Origin: [Mycobacterium] manitobense
GTDB lineage: Bacteria > Actinomycetota > Actinomycetes > Mycobacteriales > Mycobacteriaceae
DNA: 33,103 bases
NCBI RefSeq assembly: GCF_025821665.1
Contig: NZ_JACKSJ010000192.1
Location: forward strand, 1-33,103
Direction: 5' to 3'
Shown piece after piece: positions 20,674 through 28,246 of this stretch (the first letter of the stretch is position 1; each line of letters begins with the position of its first letter). The notes beneath the pieces were generated by a model. That model had not been told where the DNA came from and did no database searches. It saw nothing but the letters and a program-made list of their open reading frames with translations. A program made the translations under genes and the position numbers.

Positions 20674-21681
20674 TCAGATGCTGAGCTGCCGGTAGCGCTG
20701 CAGCCTGCGCAGCCCGGCCGCGGACACCGCCCCCTCGGCCGGGCGCAGTGCGTTCGCCATCTGCGCCCGCACCTCGTCGGTGTCGAACGACGTGCCGATC
20801 GCCACCAGACCGTTCACCGCGGGCGCCCGGTCGGCGGTGCTGACGTGGATCGACGTGCCGACGACGTTCACCACGTAGCCGCGGGTGCGGGCCCGGTAGC
20901 GGACGGCGACCGTGCCCTTGAGCCGGTACACCCCGGCGGGCCGCTGCTCGAGCAGGTCGACCAGCGCGCCGGGGTCGACACCTCCGCTGCCGGTCACCGT
21001 CACCGAGTCGGCGTGCACGTGGTGGTGCTGGTCTTCGATCAGCAACTCCCGGAAGGACAACTGCCCCACGGGTTCACCCGCGCCCGCCGAGTCGTACAAC
21101 AGCGCGGGATCGATCCGGCCGCCCACCGCGCCGACGATGTGGGCGTCGGGGTTGCGCTCGCGGACCCGCGCCTCGATCCGCTCCAGCGCGGCGCCACGGC
21201 CGTCGCCGGGGATCCGGTCGAGCTTGTTGACCACCACCAGTGACGCCGCGCCGTAGCGGGCCGGCGCACTGCCGCCGCGGTCGACGGTGTCGAAATGCAT
21301 TGCGGCGTCGATGACGTCGACGATGCCGCCCGGCCGCACATTGTCGACGCCGCTGAACCGGATGATCCGCGAGATGGCGACCGGGTCGGCCAGGCCGCTG
21401 GCCTCGACGATGATCGCGTCGAGATTCAGCTTCGGATCGGCCAGCTTCTCCAGCGCGACGTCGAGCGCCCCGTCGTCGGGCAGGCAGCAGATGCAGCCGC
21501 CCGCGATCGACGCCGGCTCGTCGACCTGCCCGGTGACCAGTGCGGCGTCGACGTTGAGTTCACCGAAATCGTTGATCACCACGCCGATCCGGGCATCCGG
21601 GGCCCGCAGCACATGGTTGAGCAGCGTGGTCTTCCCCGCGCCGAGGTAACCGGTCAGCGCGATGACGGGGACCGCCCGCAC
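20674..21681 (-). CDS. CobW/COG0523-family GTPase (putative metallochaperone)
   Basis: The protein has 335 residues. The G-domain has a P-loop G11-YLGAGKTT, the CxCC metal site C63-I-C65-C66 (in GGCICCLPDD), a switch region VEASGLADPVAI and NKLD for guanine recognition. A His-rich segment (EDQHHHVHADS) lies near residues 220-230, and a CobW C-terminal domain (about 240-325) follows. COG0523 GTPases use GTP to deliver Zn, Co or other metals to client proteins, and several are induced by zinc shortage. The client here is not known. The GTG start at 21681 lies 6 nt after the SDR stop, so the two genes are one operon. No Zur-box-like sequence is visible next to this gene, although an IdeR-like sequence lies before the SDR. 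Confidence 0.85.
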   Translation of the reverse strand: MRAVPVIALTGYLGAGKTTLLNHVLRAPDARIGVVINDFGELNVDAALVTGQVDEPASIAGGCICCLPDDGALDVALEKLADPKLNLDAIIVEASGLADPVAISRIIRFSGVDNVRPGGIVDVIDAAMHFDTVDRGGSAPARYGAASLVVVNKLDRIPGDGRGAALERIEARVRERNPDAHIVGAVGGRIDPALLYDSAGAGEPVGQLSFRELLIEDQHHHVHADSVTVTGSGGVDPGALVDLLEQRPAGVYRLKGTVAVRYRARTRGYVVNVVGTSIHVSTADRAPAVNGLVAIGTSFDTDEVRAQMANALRPAEGAVSAAGLRRLQRYRQLSI

Positions 21682-21687
21682 CGGCGG

Positions 21688-22467
21688 TCAGGCGTCCTGG
21701 GCGGGCCGCGGCGCAGACTTCTTGAACCGCGGTGCGAGCTGGACGAACTCGGGGACGACGGTCGGGTTCGCGTACGCCGCGGCGATGAGTGTGAGCAGGG
21801 TGTCGGCCACATCGTCGAGGGCGGACATCCTGGCGGGCAGCTGACCGTCCTGGACCCAGGACTGGAACAGCTGGGCCAGCAGGTCGCGGTCCGCGCCGCG
21901 CAGGATCTCGGTGTCCTCGGTCGGGCCGATGCCGACCCGGATGACCGACAGGTCGGGATGCTCGCCGCGCCAGGACCGCAGGATCTCGTCGAGCGCGGCC
22001 TTGCTGGCGCTGTAGGCGGCGACCCCGGCCCGCGGCCTGCCGACGTTGTGGTCGGACGCGATGAGCACGACGCCGTTCTCCGACAGCTGGGGCAGCGCGG
22101 CCCGCAGCACGTTGCTCGCGCCGACGGTGTTGACGGTGAACGCGTGGATCCAGGTGGCCACGTCGGTGTCCTCGACGAAGGCGAACGGGATGACGGTGCT
22201 GGTGAACACGACCGCGTCCAGGCCGCCGAGGGCGTCGGCCGCGCCGGTCACCACCGCGGTGATGGCCGCCGGATCGGCCACGTCGAGCTCGAATGCCAGG
22301 CCGCTCACCGACTCGGCCAGTTCGGTGAGCAGGTCGATGCGGCGGGCCGCGACCGCCACCCGGGCGCCGTGCCTGCCGGCGCCGGTGGCGACGGCGTGGC
22401 CGATCCCCGAAGACGCCCCGACGACGAGAAGGCGCAGACCCGCGACGTCGGCATGGGGAGCGTTCAT
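21688..22467 (-). CDS. Short-chain dehydrogenase/reductase (SDR)
   Basis: The protein has 259 residues with a classical SDR layout: nucleotide-binding GASSGIG (about 17-23), an acidic DVADP segment after strand 4, N of NTVGAS, the serine of IASDHN and the YSASK catalytic tetrad pair. AVAARR after the second strand, with its basic residues, hints at NADP(H). The substrate is unknown. It sits 63 bp downstream of the third GlxA regulator on the same strand, and GlxA-type regulators often control a neighbouring SDR. It is followed after 6 nt by the CobW gene. An AAAGG about 9 nt before ATG 22467 may act in translation, and an IdeR-like 19-mer abuts the start codon. Confidence 0.87.
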   Translation of the reverse strand: MNAPHADVAGLRLLVVGASSGIGHAVATGAGRHGARVAVAARRIDLLTELAESVSGLAFELDVADPAAITAVVTGAADALGGLDAVVFTSTVIPFAFVEDTDVATWIHAFTVNTVGASNVLRAALPQLSENGVVLIASDHNVGRPRAGVAAYSASKAALDEILRSWRGEHPDLSVIRVGIGPTEDTEILRGADRDLLAQLFQSWVQDGQLPARMSALDDVADTLLTLIAAAYANPTVVPEFVQLAPRFKKSAPRPAQDA

Positions 22468-22486
22468 TTAGGCAAGCCTTTCGTAA
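22468..22486. promoter_or_regulatory. IdeR (iron)-box-like sequence before the SDR/CobW genes
   Basis: TTAGGCAAGCCTTTCGTAA matches the 19-bp mycobacterial IdeR consensus TTAGGTTAGSCTAACCTAA at 14 of 19 positions by eye. It lies directly upstream of the SDR start codon. That distance from the ATG and the imperfect right half leave it uncertain; DtxR/IdeR repressors often bind promoters in such positions. Confidence 0.35.
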
Positions 22487-22530
22487 GGATCAGTCCATGG
22501 AACCAGTGCCGCGCGAGGAAGGGCAAACCG

Positions 22531-23505
22531 CTACCCGGCGAGGCGGTCCTGGAACGCCGCCCGGTAGCTGCGCGGCGACACCCCGGCCAGCCTGCGGAAC
22601 TGCTCGCGGAAGTTCGCGGGTGACGTGAACCCGACCCGCCTGCCGATCGACTCGACTCCCAGGTCGGACGTCTCGAGCAGTTCCTGGGCGTGCCGGACCC
22701 GGACGCCGGTGACCCACTGCATCGGCGTCTGGCCGGTCTCGGCCTGGAACCGGCGGTTGAGCGTCCGCACACTCATCGCCGCGCGCGCGGCGATCTCGCC
22801 GAGGCTCAGCTCGCGGTGTGCCTCGGTCTCGATCCAGGCCAGCACGGCGTCGAATTCGTGGCGGACGCCGTTGGCCGGCAGCGGCACCCGGTTGCGGACG
22901 ATGAACTGCGCCTGGCCGCCACTGCGGTGCAGCGGCGCCACGGACAGCCTGGCGGCGTCGGCGGCGATGGCGGCGCCGTGGTCGCGCGCCACGATGTGCA
23001 GGCACAGGTCGATGCCCGCGGACGCGCCCGCCGAGGTGAGGATCTGGCCGTCGTCGACGTAGAGCACGTCGGGGTCGAGCTGCACGTCGGGGAAGGCGGT
23101 CCGGAACGCCGCGGTGCAGATCCAGTGGGTGGTCGCGCGGCGCCCGGCGAGCAGTCCGGTGGCGGCCAGGGTGAAGGCGCCGGTGCAGATCGAGACGATC
23201 CGGGCGCCGCGGGAGTACGCCGCGCGCAGTGCGATCACCAGCGCAGCGGGCGGCGCCGCCGTCAGGTCGCGGCGGCCGGGAACGACGATGGTGTCGGCCT
23301 CGGCCAGCGCGTCGAGGCCGCGGTCGGTGGCGATTCGGAAGGGACCGGCGCTGACGACGGGTTCGCTGCCGCACACCACGACGCGGTAGCCGGGTCCGCC
23401 CGAGGCGAGGGTGACCCAGCCGAACACCTCGACCGGCGTGCTGAGGTCGAACGCGATGGTGTCGGGCAGTGCCACCACCGCCACGGTGTGCGCCGGGCTA
23501 TTCAC
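22531..23505 (-). CDS. GlxA-family transcriptional regulator (DJ-1/PfpI + AraC HTH), copy 3
   Basis: The protein has 324 residues from GTG 23505 (VNSPAHTVAVVALPDTIAFD). The DJ-1/PfpI domain (about 5-195) has C107 in SICTGAF, the RRATTHW segment and SAGASAGIDLCLH. The AraC double helix-turn-helix (about 220-320) has LGEIAARAAMSVRTLNRRF and IGRRVGFTSPANFREQF. The ligand is unknown. The GTG start overlaps the MarR stop by 8 nt (GTGAATAG), so it is translated with MarR as an operon. Upstream in-frame codons lie inside the MarR gene and encode nothing DJ-1-like. The SDR/CobW genes follow on the same strand and are its likely targets. This is the third GlxA-type regulator in the window. Confidence 0.87.
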   Translation of the reverse strand: MNSPAHTVAVVALPDTIAFDLSTPVEVFGWVTLASGGPGYRVVVCGSEPVVSAGPFRIATDRGLDALAEADTIVVPGRRDLTAAPPAALVIALRAAYSRGARIVSICTGAFTLAATGLLAGRRATTHWICTAAFRTAFPDVQLDPDVLYVDDGQILTSAGASAGIDLCLHIVARDHGAAIAADAARLSVAPLHRSGGQAQFIVRNRVPLPANGVRHEFDAVLAWIETEAHRELSLGEIAARAAMSVRTLNRRFQAETGQTPMQWVTGVRVRHAQELLETSDLGVESIGRRVGFTSPANFREQFRRLAGVSPRSYRAAFQDRLAG

Positions 23506-23908
23506 CGAACATCTCCCGTCGCACCACCGCGGCCAGCGCGTCGCGCAGCGCATCGGGAACGCCCAGCGCTCGGTCGCAGTCGGCCGCCGCGGCGGCGGCG
23601 ACCGAGAGCAGGTGCCTGCCGTGCGGGGTGAGCCGCGGGTAGGACGCCCGGCCGCGGCTCTCGATCACGACGGCGCCTGCGTCGGCGAGCTGGATCATGG
23701 TGGCCTGCATGCTCTGCGGGGTGATCCGCGCCCGGCGGGCGAGGTCGCTGTAGGACAGCTCCGGCGAATGCGACAGGTGGCCCAGCGCGCCGAGGTGCCG
23801 CAGCGTCAACCCGTGGTCGGCCAGCGCGTCCTCGAGGCGGCGCTGCGCGGCGCGGCCTGCGCCGATGAGCAGCATGGTGGTGCTGTCGATCAGGGGAGTC
23901 CGGGTCAC
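23498..23908 (-). CDS. MarR-family transcriptional regulator
   Basis: The protein has 136 residues. It is a winged helix-turn-helix protein with LTLRHLGALGHLSHSPELSY, then SDLARRARITPQSMQATMIQL as the recognition region and the wing ESRGRASYPRLTPHG, all standard for MarR. Helices at each end would form the dimer. The ligand is unknown; there is a single cysteine (in AADCDRAL). The start GTG 23908 has TATAGT 6 nt upstream, indicating a leaderless transcript, and palindromic elements (23926-23941) overlap the region just upstream, suggesting autorepression. It leads a MarR-GlxA(-SDR-CobW) minus-strand gene group and follows the GH13 gene with a 45-bp gap. Confidence 0.85.
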   Translation of the reverse strand: MTRTPLIDSTTMLLIGAGRAAQRRLEDALADHGLTLRHLGALGHLSHSPELSYSDLARRARITPQSMQATMIQLADAGAVVIESRGRASYPRLTPHGRHLLSVAAAAAADCDRALGVPDALRDALAAVVRREMFGE

Positions 23909-23914
23909 CCCGTC

Positions 23915-23920
23915 ACTATA
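23915..23920 (-). promoter_or_regulatory. Putative -10 element, leaderless start of the MarR-GlxA operon
   Basis: On the minus strand TATAGT, a strong -10 match, is followed by 6 nt and GTG 23908. Confidence 0.55.
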
Positions 23921-23925
23921 AGGCA

Positions 23926-23941
23926 GACTGTAAGTCGGACT
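23926..23941. promoter_or_regulatory. Nested palindromes, putative MarR operator
   Basis: GACTGTAAGTC (23926-23936, arms GACT/AGTC) and the partly overlapping AGTCGGACT (23933-23941) form two nested short palindromes just upstream of the MarR -10 element. The arrangement fits a dimeric repressor. Confidence 0.4.
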
Positions 23942-23952
23942 GAAGCTCGGGC

Positions 23953-26253
23953 TCAGGCTTCTTCGGGCTCCTCGGCCGGCGCCTCGACGAGCAGCGACAT
24001 GCCGTGGTGCGCGGGCATCTCGACGGCGAAGCTGTGCAGGTCGTCGACCGTCGCGAAGGCCTTGCCGGTGAACATGTCCGACACCGACGAACCCGGCGGC
24101 AGCTTCTTGGACCGCACCGAACCGGCGATGTCCTCGTTGGCGAAGTTCAGCACCGTGAGCTGGTAGCGGTTCTCGTCGGCGAGTTGGTGGACGAGCACCA
24201 GCATCCCGCGGTGCGACACCTCGGGGATGTCGATCTGGCGGCTGGTCGCAATGCCGTAGTGCGAGCGCACCCGCAGGATGGCCTGCAGCTGACGCAGGAA
24301 GCTGGTCTCATCGCCCATCTGCTCGGGGATCGGGCCGTAGAGGCTGCGCCCCCGCGGCATCCCGGCCTGCGACTGCGTCGCCGTCGGGTTGACGCCCATC
24401 AGGTCGTGGGCGGCGCGGTGGATCCACCGGGTGTCCCCGCCGCGCAGCAGTTCGGCGACCTTGCCCGCCGGTAGCGTCAACATCCCGCAAAGATCCCAGC
24501 CGGACAGTGCGAACACCCCGGGCTGCAACGCGTTGAACATCGCCAGCAGCAGGTGCGCCCGGCGGATCCGGTCGATCTGGATGGGGTCGGCCCCGACCTC
24601 ATCCAGATCGGTGACGCCGAGGGTCGCCGCGATGACCGTGGCAGTGGTACAGGCGATGCCGTTGGTGGTGAACACCAGGTTGTACGGGGCGTTCTCACCG
24701 GTCAGCCGGTCGGACAGGTCCCGGCGGACGGTCTCGCCGAGCACCTCGCCGGTGATCTCCTCGCCCTTGTAGGTGTAGACGTCGTCGCGGTGCCCGGTCG
24801 ACCAGTGCACGAGTTCGTAGGTGAGCTCGTCGTGGTTCTGCAGCGCGTGCACCAGCGAGGCGGGGTCCACGTTGAGTTCCAGGGTGGTGCGCAGGGTCAG
24901 CCGCAGGAACTCGGTGTCGGCGGTGGCCAGCGCGTGGTGGTAGGCGGGCCGGTTGACGAAGTCGTAGGACAGGTCGGCGCCCGCCTCACCGATTTCGCGG
25001 ATGTCGTCGATGGTGAGGTTGAGTTCCTGGAAGGTGAACCCGCCGACCTTGCGCACCATGCTGGCGATCAGGTGGTTGGCGGCCTCCGACAGCGGGTGGC
25101 CCTCCGACCAGCCGACACCGTCCTCGGCGGCGGTCTTCTCCGCGCCGAGGAAGCCGTTGGCGTCCAGCCGCAGACCGCCGGTGCCCAGGTCGGCCAGCGA
25201 GTGCAGCGCGTCGCCGATGACCAGGCGCATGCCTGCGAACGACGGGTCCAGCCAGTTGATCGACGGCTGCCCGTCCTTGAAGTAGTGCAGGTAGACCCAG
25301 CGCCGTTCGACGCCGTCGATGCCGACCACGGGACGGGTGACGCTCCAGTTGGTCTCCTTGACGCCCTCGGCGTAGAAGATCACCCGCTGCAGCCTGCCGA
25401 TGATGTAGCCGGCCTTGTCCAGCCACTCCTCGGTGGAGGGATCGATGTTCACCGAGTCCTGGCCGGCCGGGACGTCGGGCAGGTGCTCCCAGTCGCGCGG
25501 GTCGATCTCGACCATGTGGTAGATGCCCGGGTAGTCGGCGTACTTCATCTCGGCGAGCCGGAAGTCCGCGCCCTTGCCGGTGTGGCCGGGAACGATGTCG
25601 TCGATGATGGTGCCGCCGTACCAGTTGGCGGTCCCGCACATGTGGCGGAACTCCTCTTCGGTACCGAAGGCGGGATCGATCTGGGTGCTGATGCGGTCGA
25701 AGTGCCCGTCCACGCTCGGCGTCAGCTGCCAGCCGGAGATGCCGCCCGCGCGTTTCACCGGGCCGGTGTGGATGGCCTCGATACCGATCTCGGAGAACGC
25801 CTTCCACATGTCCTCGTCGGCCATCGCCTTCAGGAACGACTCGCTGGACCGGGTGATCAGCGACAGCGGGTAGGCGGTGAACCACACCGACGCGGTCTCG
25901 ACGGCGCCGCGCGGGCTGGGAGTGGCGTACGGGTTCTGCCACATCGATCCCTGCCCGGAGAACTGCTGGCTGATCTCGTTGGCGTCGGCCAGCATCGACT
26001 GGGACAGCAGCCAGGACACGTACGCGGGGTTGTCGCCGGTGGGGGAGCCGTCCTGAGTCAGCGAGCGGCGGGTGAACGGCGCCTTGACGCGCGGCCGGAA
26101 CCGCAGTGACCGTGGCCGCGCGGGGTGCAGGTACTCGTCGAAGGTGACTTCGGTCGGCTCATTGGGCTGGTCTTCGGGGGCCTGCTCGCCGGTGGCCTGC
26201 TCGTCGAGAGCCGTCAGCTGATCGTCGGGCTCCGACTCTGCCGCCTGAGACAT
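23953..26253 (-). CDS. Atypical GH13 alpha-amylase-family enzyme (trehalose-synthase-like)
   Basis: The protein has 766 residues. All four GH13 regions can be seen: region I IVPGHTGKGAD, region II GLRLDANGF with nucleophile D364, region III FQELN with acid/base E410, and region IV QNHDE with D475. The catalytic triad is intact. The N-terminal about 110 residues are an acidic, low-complexity tail (residues 1-40) followed by an extra segment before the barrel, and the C-terminus (about 665-755) is a beta-sandwich-like domain. It differs from canonical mycobacterial TreS, which starts the barrel with FYEVLVRAF and has typical NH(T/S) and GFRxDAVPYL motifs. It may still interconvert or transfer alpha-glucosides, but the substrate is uncertain. 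GAAGGGG 5 nt before ATG 26253 fixes the start. Confidence 0.75.
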   Translation of the reverse strand: MSQAAESEPDDQLTALDEQATGEQAPEDQPNEPTEVTFDEYLHPARPRSLRFRPRVKAPFTRRSLTQDGSPTGDNPAYVSWLLSQSMLADANEISQQFSGQGSMWQNPYATPSPRGAVETASVWFTAYPLSLITRSSESFLKAMADEDMWKAFSEIGIEAIHTGPVKRAGGISGWQLTPSVDGHFDRISTQIDPAFGTEEEFRHMCGTANWYGGTIIDDIVPGHTGKGADFRLAEMKYADYPGIYHMVEIDPRDWEHLPDVPAGQDSVNIDPSTEEWLDKAGYIIGRLQRVIFYAEGVKETNWSVTRPVVGIDGVERRWVYLHYFKDGQPSINWLDPSFAGMRLVIGDALHSLADLGTGGLRLDANGFLGAEKTAAEDGVGWSEGHPLSEAANHLIASMVRKVGGFTFQELNLTIDDIREIGEAGADLSYDFVNRPAYHHALATADTEFLRLTLRTTLELNVDPASLVHALQNHDELTYELVHWSTGHRDDVYTYKGEEITGEVLGETVRRDLSDRLTGENAPYNLVFTTNGIACTTATVIAATLGVTDLDEVGADPIQIDRIRRAHLLLAMFNALQPGVFALSGWDLCGMLTLPAGKVAELLRGGDTRWIHRAAHDLMGVNPTATQSQAGMPRGRSLYGPIPEQMGDETSFLRQLQAILRVRSHYGIATSRQIDIPEVSHRGMLVLVHQLADENRYQLTVLNFANEDIAGSVRSKKLPPGSSVSDMFTGKAFATVDDLHSFAVEMPAHHGMSLLVEAPAEEPEEA

Positions 26254-26344
26254 GAATCCCCTTCACTGGATGTGGTGACGACCGGGTGCCGTTCCGACGA
26301 GGTATTGCCTCCACGCCTCGGTCTTGAAACCGGTCGCGTCCACC

Positions 26345-27352
26345 CTACGGATCGTCGCCGGGCGCCGCCGGGTCACCGGCCCGCCGTGCGCGGGCCCGGC
26401 GCTTGCCCTCGTGCATCGCCGCCACCCGCGCCACCGGGATGGTCCGCCCGTGGGCGATGAGGTCGTCGGGCAGCCGTTGCGGCAGGGGCATCGACTCCGC
26501 CCACGGGTCGCCGGCGCCGAGCGCGTCGACGGCGGTGTGCACGGTGAAGTCGGCCGGGCTGACCCGGTCGAGGTCGGACCACGGCACCGGGAACGACACC
26601 GGCGTGCCCGGCCGCAGCCGCGGGCTGTACGCGGCGGCGACGGTGGCGCCGCCGGCCCGGGTGGAGTCGACGAACACCTTGCCGCCCCGGTCGGAGACGA
26701 TGTACGCGGTGGTGGCGATGTCCGGGTCGAGCGCCTCGGCACGCGCGGCGAGCGCGCGGGTGGCGCCCGCGACGTCGTCGACCGGGGTGTGGTCGTCGAT
26801 CGGCACGAACACATGCAGGCCCTTGGCGCCGCTGGTCTTGACCGCGCCCGCCAGTCCGCAGTCCGACAGCGCCTGGCGCACCAGGTGCGCGACGGCCACC
26901 ACCGTGGCGAAATCGGCGCCCTCGGGCGGGTCGAGGTCGAGGATCAGGTGCGTGGGCCGGTAGATGTCGGGGACATGCTCGCTCGGCGAGCCTCGCTCGG
27001 CGGCCAGCCCGAGCGTCGGGTGGTATTCGACGGCGCGCTGATTGGCCAGCCACAGCAGCGTCCGGCGGTCGTCGCACAGCGCGTAGCGCACCTCGCGGTG
27101 CGACGACTCGGCCCAGATCGACACGGTTCGCACCCACTCGGGGGTGTACTTCGGGACGTTCTTCTGCATGAACGGCGCCCGGCCGCGCAGCACTCGCAGG
27201 ACCGTGAGCGGGCGGCCGGCCAGGCCGGGCAGGATGCGGTCGGCCACGGCGTCGAGGTAGTCCACCAGGTCCCGCTTGGTGGCACCGGCCTCGGGCGCCA
27301 GGGCCTGGTCGAGGTTGGTCAGCTCGACGCCGTCGCGCCGCTCCGGGGCCAT
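26345..27352 (-). CDS. LigD-type polymerase/primase domain protein (PolDom)
   Basis: The protein has 335 residues. It matches the archaeo-eukaryotic-primase-like polymerase domain of bacterial LigD: GRPLTVLRVLRG near residue 46, FMQKNVP, the catalytic pair D139-x-D141 in LILDLDPPEG, KTSGAKGLHVFVPI and SDRGGKVFVDS, and a later PWSDLDRVSP that contributes the third Asp. No ligase or nuclease domain is attached, so this is a stand-alone form, as in M. tuberculosis Rv0269c and Rv3730c. LigD PolDoms add nucleotides, often ribonucleotides, at double-strand breaks during Ku-dependent end joining. The C-terminal tail is basic (HEGKRRARARRAG). The start ATG 27352 overlaps the stop of the upstream nuclease-family gene (TGATG), so the two are co-translated. 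Confidence 0.88.
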   Translation of the reverse strand: MAPERRDGVELTNLDQALAPEAGATKRDLVDYLDAVADRILPGLAGRPLTVLRVLRGRAPFMQKNVPKYTPEWVRTVSIWAESSHREVRYALCDDRRTLLWLANQRAVEYHPTLGLAAERGSPSEHVPDIYRPTHLILDLDPPEGADFATVVAVAHLVRQALSDCGLAGAVKTSGAKGLHVFVPIDDHTPVDDVAGATRALAARAEALDPDIATTAYIVSDRGGKVFVDSTRAGGATVAAAYSPRLRPGTPVSFPVPWSDLDRVSPADFTVHTAVDALGAGDPWAESMPLPQRLPDDLIAHGRTIPVARVAAMHEGKRRARARRAGDPAAPGDDP

Positions 27353-28233
27353 CAGCCCACCCTAGAACCCGCGCGGCGCCACCAGGGCGGTCGCGCGGGG
27401 GCCGCCGGGAGGTGGGCGAGGCGGCAGACCACGCCGAAGTGGTCGGACGGGAAGACCCGCGGCAGCGCCTCGGACACCGGCCGGGTGCCGAGCAGGTCGA
27501 TGCCGACCGCGTGCCAGCGCCTGCCCTTGACCAGCACGCGGTCGAACCGGACGTGGCGGTGCTTGTTCTTGCTGTCGTACCGCATCAGATTGATCGAGGT
27601 GTCCTCGGTGAAGCCGTCCTCACCGCGCCGCAGCGCCGGCCAGACGTCGATGAACGGCGCAGTGATGCGGGGGTTCTCGGCGTCGCGCATGTTGAAGTCG
27701 CCGAGCAGCACCGCCTCGTCGGCACCGCGCACGGCGCGGAACAGCGTGCGCAGCTGTCGTGCCCGCAACCGGGCCGACCGCTTGCCGCTGTCGAGGTGCA
27801 CGCCGCAGACGGCCAGGGCGGCGCCGTTGACGGTGAGGTCGGCGCGCAGGTAGCCGCGGTCCAGCCGTGTCGGCAGCCGCGTGTAGGTGACCCCGTCGAC
27901 CGGCACGCGGGTCAGCAGCAGCATGCCGTAGTTGCCGACGTCCGCACCGGTGATCGAGCTCGCCAGGTAGTGCTCGCGGACCCAGGACTGGGTGAGGAAC
28001 ACCTCCAGCGCGGCCGGGGTGACCTCCTGGAAGACCATGACGTCGGGCATGACATCGCAGAGCAGGGCGGCCATCGCGCGGTAGCGGTGGTCGGCGTAGT
28101 GCTCGTCGAACCAGACGTTGAAGGTGGTGACCGTCAGTCCGTCGCGCTCGACGGGTGCGGGGGCGTGCACTTCGCGCCACCGGCCGGTCGCGGCATCGAA
28201 CCGCTCGACGGGGAGGCGGCGGCGAGCCCTCAC
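27352..28233 (-). CDS. Endonuclease/exonuclease/phosphatase-family protein resembling TDP2
   Basis: The protein has 293 residues. It has the EEP-fold signatures: N39 in TTFNVW, E70 in VFQEV, the H of VCGVHLDSGK, D179-x-N in LLGDFNMRD, and the closing D264-H265 in FPSDHFG. The order and wording (GNYGMLL, GDFNMRD, FIDVWPAL, HVRFDRVLV, IDLLGTRP, FPSDHFGVVC) resemble tyrosyl-DNA phosphodiesterase 2 more than sphingomyelinase-like or AP-endonuclease-like members. TDP2 removes topoisomerase-II peptides from 5' DNA ends. The C-terminus ends in a basic tail. It is upstream of, and overlaps by 1 nt, a LigD-type polymerase gene, which fits a DNA-end role. TDP2 activity is inferred from motif order; a generic EEP phosphodiesterase is the alternative. 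The start at ATG 28233 is not fixed by a strong ribosome binding site. Confidence 0.75.
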   Translation of the reverse strand: MRARRRLPVERFDAATGRWREVHAPAPVERDGLTVTTFNVWFDEHYADHRYRAMAALLCDVMPDVMVFQEVTPAALEVFLTQSWVREHYLASSITGADVGNYGMLLLTRVPVDGVTYTRLPTRLDRGYLRADLTVNGAALAVCGVHLDSGKRSARLRARQLRTLFRAVRGADEAVLLGDFNMRDAENPRITAPFIDVWPALRRGEDGFTEDTSINLMRYDSKNKHRHVRFDRVLVKGRRWHAVGIDLLGTRPVSEALPRVFPSDHFGVVCRLAHLPAAPARPPWWRRAGSRVG

Positions 28234-28246
28234 GGCACCGGGCGGA

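Noticed and set aside
24553..26109. A 518-residue plus-strand frame
   Set aside because: It is a Val/Gly/Asp/Gln-rich shadow of the GH13 gene, which has an intact catalytic triad.
23953..26253. Canonical mycobacterial trehalose synthase TreS
   Set aside because: The N-terminus and motif contexts do not follow TreS, so only a GH13 trehalose-synthase-like call is made.
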